18,149 nt of DNA from DASZTU01 sp035493835. GTDB lineage: Bacteria > Pseudomonadota > Alphaproteobacteria > Rhizobiales > Devosiaceae. The translations under genes and the position numbers were made by a program. Position 1 is the stretch's first letter, and each line of letters starts with the position of its first letter. Below the pieces are notes generated by a model. That model made no database searches and had not been told where the DNA came from. It worked only from the letters and a program-made list of their open reading frames with translations. Positions 15,270-18,149 of this stretch are shown here, piece after piece. The DNA is taken from positions 1-18,149 of the forward strand of contig DATJHO010000141.1 of NCBI GenBank assembly GCA_035493835.1, written 5' to 3'.

Positions 15270-15316
15270 ATTATTGGCATGTCACGGTTGGTGCGATTTG
15301 GTTACATTCTGTAACA
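15270..15316 (-). promoter_or_regulatory. K-box-like operator and candidate fixK promoter
   Basis: GTTACA-TTCT-GTAACA at 15301-15316 is one base away from the direct repeat GTTACA-N4-GTTACA that I recall as the FxkR K-box of Rhizobium. It is also a perfect inverted repeat, GTTACA-TTC-TGTAAC (15301-15315). On the minus strand a good -10 hexamer, AATAAT, sits at 15275-15270. The operator would then be centred near -45 relative to fixK, with no consensus -35, as expected for an activator-dependent promoter. It is also 23 bp before the OmpR-type gene, so that gene may be auto-regulated. Confidence 0.65.
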
Positions 15317-15339
15317 GCAAAAGCTCAGGTGATTCAGAT

Positions 15340-16068
15340 ATGGCCGCAGCAGCCTCATCGCGCGAGCATATCCTGGTGGTCGACGATGACCAGCGCATAC
15401 GCCAGATGCTTGTCCGGTATTTCGAGGACGAGGGCTACAAGATCAACGCTGTCGGGGGCGGCGCAGAGATGCGCGACCGGCTGGCCTCGGATCGAGTCGA
15501 TCTGATCCTGCTCGACGTGGTGCTGCCGGGCGGGCAGGACGGCTATAGCCTCGCGCGGGAGCTGCGCGCCCGATCCGACGTGCCCATCATCATGCTGACG
15601 GGCAAGGACGACGTCACCGATCGAGTGGTGGGGCTGGAAATCGGCGCTGACGATTACATCGCCAAGCCCTTTCACCTTCGCGAAGTGTTGGCCCGAGTGC
15701 GCAGCGTCCTGCGCCGGAGACAGCTCCCGGCGCCAGCACCGGCGGAATCGGAAAATATCTATCGTTTCGAGGGATGGTGCCTCGACGTCGGACGGCGGGA
15801 ACTCACTTCCGACGAGGGCGCAGAGGTGGAACTGACCACCGGCGAATTCGACATGCTCGCCGTTCTCGTGCGCCATCCCGGCCGCGTAATGACCCGGGAA
15901 ATGCTGATGGAATTGACTCGCGGTCGGAGCTGGGACGCCTTCGACCGGACAATCGACGCCCAGATCGCGCGGTTGCGGCGGAAAATCGAGAGTTCTCCGG
16001 CAGAACCGCGGCTCATCAAGTCGGTGCGCGGCGTGGGCTATGTCTTCGCCGGCCGGCCGGACACCTGA
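15340..16068 (+). CDS. fxkR: OmpR-family response regulator, FxkR-like
   Basis: A 242-residue response regulator. The receiver domain (about 9-125) has VVDDD at 14-18, phosphoacceptor Asp59 in LILLDVVLPGG, Thr87 in MLTGKDD and Lys109 (KPF). The winged helix (about 140-237) contains LTTGEFDMLAVLVRHPGRVMTREMLMEL and ends TIDAQIARLRRKIE...KSVRGVGYVF, of the OmpR type. The ATG at 15340 is chosen because AGGTGA lies 7 nt before it and the receiver begins right after. An in-frame ATG at 15274 would cross the operator. By itself the sequence only says 'OmpR family'. The FxkR name rests on its position, divergent from a fixK-like and a hybrid fixL-like gene with a K-box-like site between. In Rhizobium etli FxkR takes the place of FixJ by activating fixK. 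Confidence 0.8.
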   Translation: MAAAASSREHILVVDDDQRIRQMLVRYFEDEGYKINAVGGGAEMRDRLASDRVDLILLDVVLPGGQDGYSLARELRARSDVPIIMLTGKDDVTDRVVGLEIGADDYIAKPFHLREVLARVRSVLRRRQLPAPAPAESENIYRFEGWCLDVGRRELTSDEGAEVELTTGEFDMLAVLVRHPGRVMTREMLMELTRGRSWDAFDRTIDAQIARLRRKIESSPAEPRLIKSVRGVGYVFAGRPDT

Positions 16069-16104
16069 AGCCGCTGGTCGGGACAACGGGCAATCACTCA
16101 CGCC

Positions 16105-16929
16105 TCAGTTCGACATGAAGCGGTTGGAGATTGGGGTCTCGAGCAGGTCCCGGGTCATGCCGCCAAGAAACCATTCCTGCAAGCGGCTGTGGCCATAAGC
16201 CCCGGTCACCACGAGGTCGGCTCCGAAATCGCGCCGCGCCTTGTCGAGGGTAGCGCTCAGGCCCTCGTACTCTTTCGGGACGATGTCGCTTGTGGCGTTG
16301 ACGTCGTGGCGCTGCAGCCAATGAAGAACGTCCTCGACGCTGGGCTTGGCATGGGCGAAGTCGCCTTCTTCGATTGCGCAGAGTTTTACCGCGCTGGCCG
16401 ACTTGAGAAAGGGCAGGGCATCGACGACGGCGCGGCGCGCCTCCTTGGTGTCCTTCCAGCCGATGACGATGCGATCGGCCTTGATTTCCTGGGTGCCGGG
16501 GCTGACGAGCAGCATCGGGCGTCCGAGTGAAAGAAGCGCGTCGCCGACGTTGAGCGAACGCAACGGGTTCCAGGGCGAGGCATCTGGCGAGCTGGCGAGC
16601 ACGAGATCTACAGCGCGCCCGATTTCGACCAGTCCGCGGTTTGGCGTTTCCACCATCTGCCGCCACTCGCTCTTGATCGCGGCGGGCATTGCCTGAACGA
16701 ACTTCTCCCGCCCGGCCCCGAGTTGCGTCTCGATTTCGATCCGCTGCTCCGCGTAAACGCTCGCTGCGGCCACGGCACCGTGCACGCCAGCGAATGCCGG
16801 AGAGGGGACTGCGGCCGAGAAGCCGATCACCTCGGCGCTGAACCGTTGCGCCAGGGCCGAGGCGCAAGATGCCAAGGCTGGCGAAAATCTATCGAGCTCG
16901 AAGTTCACCAGTATCCTGCGGATTTCCAT
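16105..16929 (-). CDS. Tandem-domain universal stress protein (UspA family), second copy
   Basis: A 274-residue two-domain Usp, the same length as the protein at 8442-9266. Shared stretches include MEIR-ILVN at the start, the GWKDT-E-RRAV-DALP-LK segment opening the second domain (about 156), WLQRHDV/WLRRHDV, and the closing nucleotide loop GAYGHSRLQEWFLGGMTRDLLE...SNRFMSN. The first domain is more diverged, reading FAGVHGAVAAASVYAEQ where the other copy has FAVDGTAVVADLYDSE. ATP binding is likeliest in the C-terminal half. The ATG is preceded by GAGGAGG. A perfect FixK/Fnr palindrome lies 49 bp upstream (50 bp to the nearest box base). It converges on the fxkR-like gene. The copies flank the regulatory genes and probably arose by an old duplication. 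Confidence 0.93.
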   Translation of the reverse strand: MEIRRILVNFELDRFSPALASCASALAQRFSAEVIGFSAAVPSPAFAGVHGAVAAASVYAEQRIEIETQLGAGREKFVQAMPAAIKSEWRQMVETPNRGLVEIGRAVDLVLASSPDASPWNPLRSLNVGDALLSLGRPMLLVSPGTQEIKADRIVIGWKDTKEARRAVVDALPFLKSASAVKLCAIEEGDFAHAKPSVEDVLHWLQRHDVNATSDIVPKEYEGLSATLDKARRDFGADLVVTGAYGHSRLQEWFLGGMTRDLLETPISNRFMSN

Positions 16930-16950
16930 CTCTGCCTCCTCGACACTTGT

Positions 16951-16992
16951 TTTCTAGGTCTGAAGGCCGGAGATCGCTTTGATGTCGATCAA
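16951..16992 (-). promoter_or_regulatory. FixK/Fnr-type box and -10 upstream of the second stress-protein gene
   Basis: Palindrome TTGATGTCGATCAA at 16979-16992 matches TTGAT-N4-ATCAA in both arms. On the minus strand a -10-like TAGAAA lies at 16956-16951, 22 nt beyond the box. This puts the box centre at -41.5 of the predicted start near 16944, the standard class II activator position. Confidence 0.82.
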
Positions 16993-17052
16993 TCTCTTCC
17001 TGCTGGCGAGTAGCCAGGCCCGGCCGGGCGCGGCCAGACACCGACGGGATGG

Positions 17053-17093
17053 TTGACCTCGGTCAAAGCGGGCAGGCGGAGAGGCGCTATCAT
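17053..17093 (+). promoter_or_regulatory. FixK/Fnr-type box and -10 upstream of the PPOX gene
   Basis: TTGACCTCGGTCAA at 17053-17066 is a perfect palindrome of the TTGAC-N4-GTCAA variant of the Fnr/FixK site (T to C and A to G at the fifth base of each arm). A good -10, TATCAT (five of six to TATAAT), follows at 17088-17093. The box centre falls at about -40.5 from a start near 17100. The same 60-bp intergenic stretch carries the minus-strand box at 16979-16992, so two divergent FixK-type promoters lie back to back. Confidence 0.75.
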
Positions 17094-17130
17094 TTTGCCC
17101 GGCCCTTTCGGGCGATCATGGAGAAGACAG

Positions 17131-17583
17131 ATGGACGAAGCGCAGAAGCGGCAGATCCTGACACTGTTGGATGAGCACCGGATCATGACGGTCGCCACGC
17201 TGCGGCCGGATGGATGGCCGCAGGCAACGACCGTGGGTTATGTGAACGACGGCCTCGACCTGTATTTCCTCTGCGGCCGCGACAGCCAGAAGGCGGCGAA
17301 CCTCTCGCAGGACGATCGGGTTTCTCTGACCATCGATCACGACACCCCGGATTTGATGGCGATCACCGGCCTGTCGATGGCCGCACATGCCCAGCCCGTG
17401 CTCGATCGGGCCGAGGCCGAAAGGGTGCTGAAAATGCTGCCGACGAAATATCCCGAACAGATCCCCCTGCCGGGGCCGATGCCAAGCCCGGACGATGTGC
17501 GGATTTTTCGCCTGGTCCCGACGGTAATCTCCGTTCTCGATTACTCGAAGGGCTTCGGCCACACCGACCAAGTCAACCTCTGA
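17131..17583 (+). CDS. Pyridoxamine 5'-phosphate oxidase-fold flavin/F420-type protein
   Basis: A 150-residue split-barrel protein of the PNPOx-like family. The N-terminus has ILTLLDEHRIMTVATLRPDGWPQATTVGYVNDG, the family's usual opening strand pair ('..MTVATL.PDG.P..T.V.Y..D'). Then come LYFLCGRDSQKAANLSQDDRVSLTID and a C-terminal VRIFRLVPTVISVLDYSKGFG. The length is typical of small FMN- or heme-binding members. True PdxH residues for PLP are not evident, so vitamin B6 synthesis is unlikely. The ATG at 17131 has GGAGA about 8 nt upstream, and the TTG at 17053 would overlap the FixK/Fnr box. The promoter described just upstream suggests low-oxygen induction. The ligand (FMN, F420 or heme) is not decidable from sequence. 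Confidence 0.88.
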   Translation: MDEAQKRQILTLLDEHRIMTVATLRPDGWPQATTVGYVNDGLDLYFLCGRDSQKAANLSQDDRVSLTIDHDTPDLMAITGLSMAAHAQPVLDRAEAERVLKMLPTKYPEQIPLPGPMPSPDDVRIFRLVPTVISVLDYSKGFGHTDQVNL

Positions 17584-17590
17584 AGGCAGG

Positions 17591-17626
17591 GGCAGGGCGC
17601 TCGCCCCGCCGGGGCGTCGCCTTGCC
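17591..17626. other. Strong stem-loop between PPOX and DUF1579-like genes
   Basis: The outer arm GGCAGGGCG (17591-17599) pairs with CGCCTTGCC (17618-17626), with one G-T wobble. The inner arm CGCCCC (17602-17607) pairs with GGGGCG (17611-17616) around a GCC loop. It begins 7 nt after the PPOX stop. No T-run follows, so it is a weak candidate for an intrinsic terminator. It could instead be an intercistronic hairpin that sets relative expression of the two genes. Confidence 0.55.
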
Positions 17627-17648
17627 GCGACCCATTGGGGAGGAGAGC

Positions 17649-18149
17649 ATGTCTTCATCGGCCACGACATCGGCACTGCAGGCGGTCAATTGGCCCCAAG
17701 TCGTACGGCCCGGACCGGAAACCCGGGCCCTTGAACGCTTTCATCGGGACGCGAGCTGGACGGGCACGATCAAGGCCGCCGGCGGGGTGCCGGAGATGAG
17801 CGCCAGCGGCAGTGGCAAATTCCGATGGAGCGACGACGGCCTCTGGATCATCGGCGCGTTCCAGCAGGACCAGTTTCACGGGGGCGAGAAGGTGGCGAGT
17901 TGGAATGCCCATTACTTGGCAGGCTGGGACTTTGCCAGAAAGGCCTACATAGCCTTCGCCGTGGACAGCAACGGCAGAAGCGTCGACTTCACCGGCGAAA
18001 TCATCGGTGACAGCTTCATCATTACCTCCGACATATTGCCGAGCGGCGCCGGCGAGGCGAGGTTGCGCATGACCTGGGACCTGTCCGATCCCGCCATTCC
18101 CCATTGGAAGAACGAGACGGCAGTTTCCGGCGGGCCGTGGATGCTGATC
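17649..18149 (+). CDS. DUF1579-like protein (partial, runs off the window)
   Basis: An open frame from ATG 17649 to the last base, 167 codons with no stop, so the 3' end is missing. GGGGAGGAG stands just before the ATG. The protein begins MSSSATTSALQAVNW. It then shows a repeated beta-strand pattern: LERFHRDASWTGTIKA, SGSGKFRWSDDGLWIIG, WNAHYLAGWDFARKAYIAF, DSNGRSVDFTGEI and RLRMTWDLSD. This resembles DUF1579-type proteins ('L..F.G.W.G......S.G....W..DG..I.G.......Y.....GYD...K.Y'), a lipocalin-like barrel of unknown function. No signal peptide is seen. It follows the PPOX gene by 65 bp with a hairpin between, and may share its promoter. The family assignment is by pattern only. Confidence 0.7.
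   Translation, partial: MSSSATTSALQAVNWPQVVRPGPETRALERFHRDASWTGTIKAAGGVPEMSASGSGKFRWSDDGLWIIGAFQQDQFHGGEKVASWNAHYLAGWDFARKAYIAFAVDSNGRSVDFTGEIIGDSFIITSDILPSGAGEARLRMTWDLSDPAIPHWKNETAVSGGPWMLI

Noticed and set aside
15274..15339. Upstream ATG extending the FxkR-like protein by 22 residues
   Set aside because: It would run through the operator, and the receiver domain and ribosome-binding site both point to 15340.
1..18149. Mobile elements, CRISPR arrays, tRNA or rRNA genes
   Set aside because: No transposase or integrase motif, terminal inverted repeats, regularly spaced repeats, tRNA cloverleaf or rRNA sequence was seen on either strand.

Overview
The window looks like chromosomal DNA from an alphaproteobacterium, most likely Hyphomicrobiales (Rhizobiales). 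The basis is the GC-rich coding sequence, a FixL-type heme-PAS kinase next to a FixK-type regulator, and an intergenic palindrome of a kind common in that order. No rRNA, tRNA, CRISPR array, transposase or phage gene was found. The genus cannot be fixed from what is visible.

Layout, left to right: (1) 45-524, a VOC/PhnB-like protein. (2) 540-3446 on the minus strand, a periplasmic solute-binding protein followed by a membrane PAS histidine kinase with no response regulator beside it. (3) 3447-4279, an 833-bp gap with a strong nested stem-loop. (4) 4280-7037, a cytochrome b561 and a QseBC/PmrAB-type two-component pair. (5) 7200-7937 minus, an HdeA-like exported protein with a repetitive low-complexity tail, then 8091-8312, a fragment resembling the C-terminus of a cation-transporting P-type ATPase. 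(6) 8442-11512, a plus-strand run of a tandem universal stress protein, an SDR, a DUF2267 protein and a triple-BON protein. (7) 11518-16068, a zinc alcohol dehydrogenase, a soluble hybrid FixL-like kinase and a FixK-like Crp/Fnr regulator on the minus strand, divergent from an OmpR-family response regulator. (8) 16105-18149, a second universal stress protein (minus), a PPOX-fold flavin protein, and a DUF1579-like protein cut by the window end.

The central observation is in (6)-(8). The hybrid heme-PAS kinase, the OmpR-type regulator and the FixK-type regulator have the gene content of the hFixL-FxkR-FixK oxygen-signalling route described in Rhizobium etli and R. leguminosarum, which works without FixJ. 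A GTTACA-N4-GTAACA element close to the FxkR 'K-box' lies in the fixK/fxkR divergent region. Three FixK/Fnr-type palindromes (TTGAY-N4-RTCAA) lie upstream of both stress-protein genes and the PPOX gene, each followed at the same distance by a possible -10 element. My reading is a self-contained low-oxygen response locus: hFixL senses O2, FxkR activates fixK, and FixK turns on the flanking genes. The circuit is inferred from sequence and family knowledge, not shown.

Region (4) is probably a separate envelope/redox signalling unit, and region (2) a ligand-sensing unit whose response regulator lies elsewhere.
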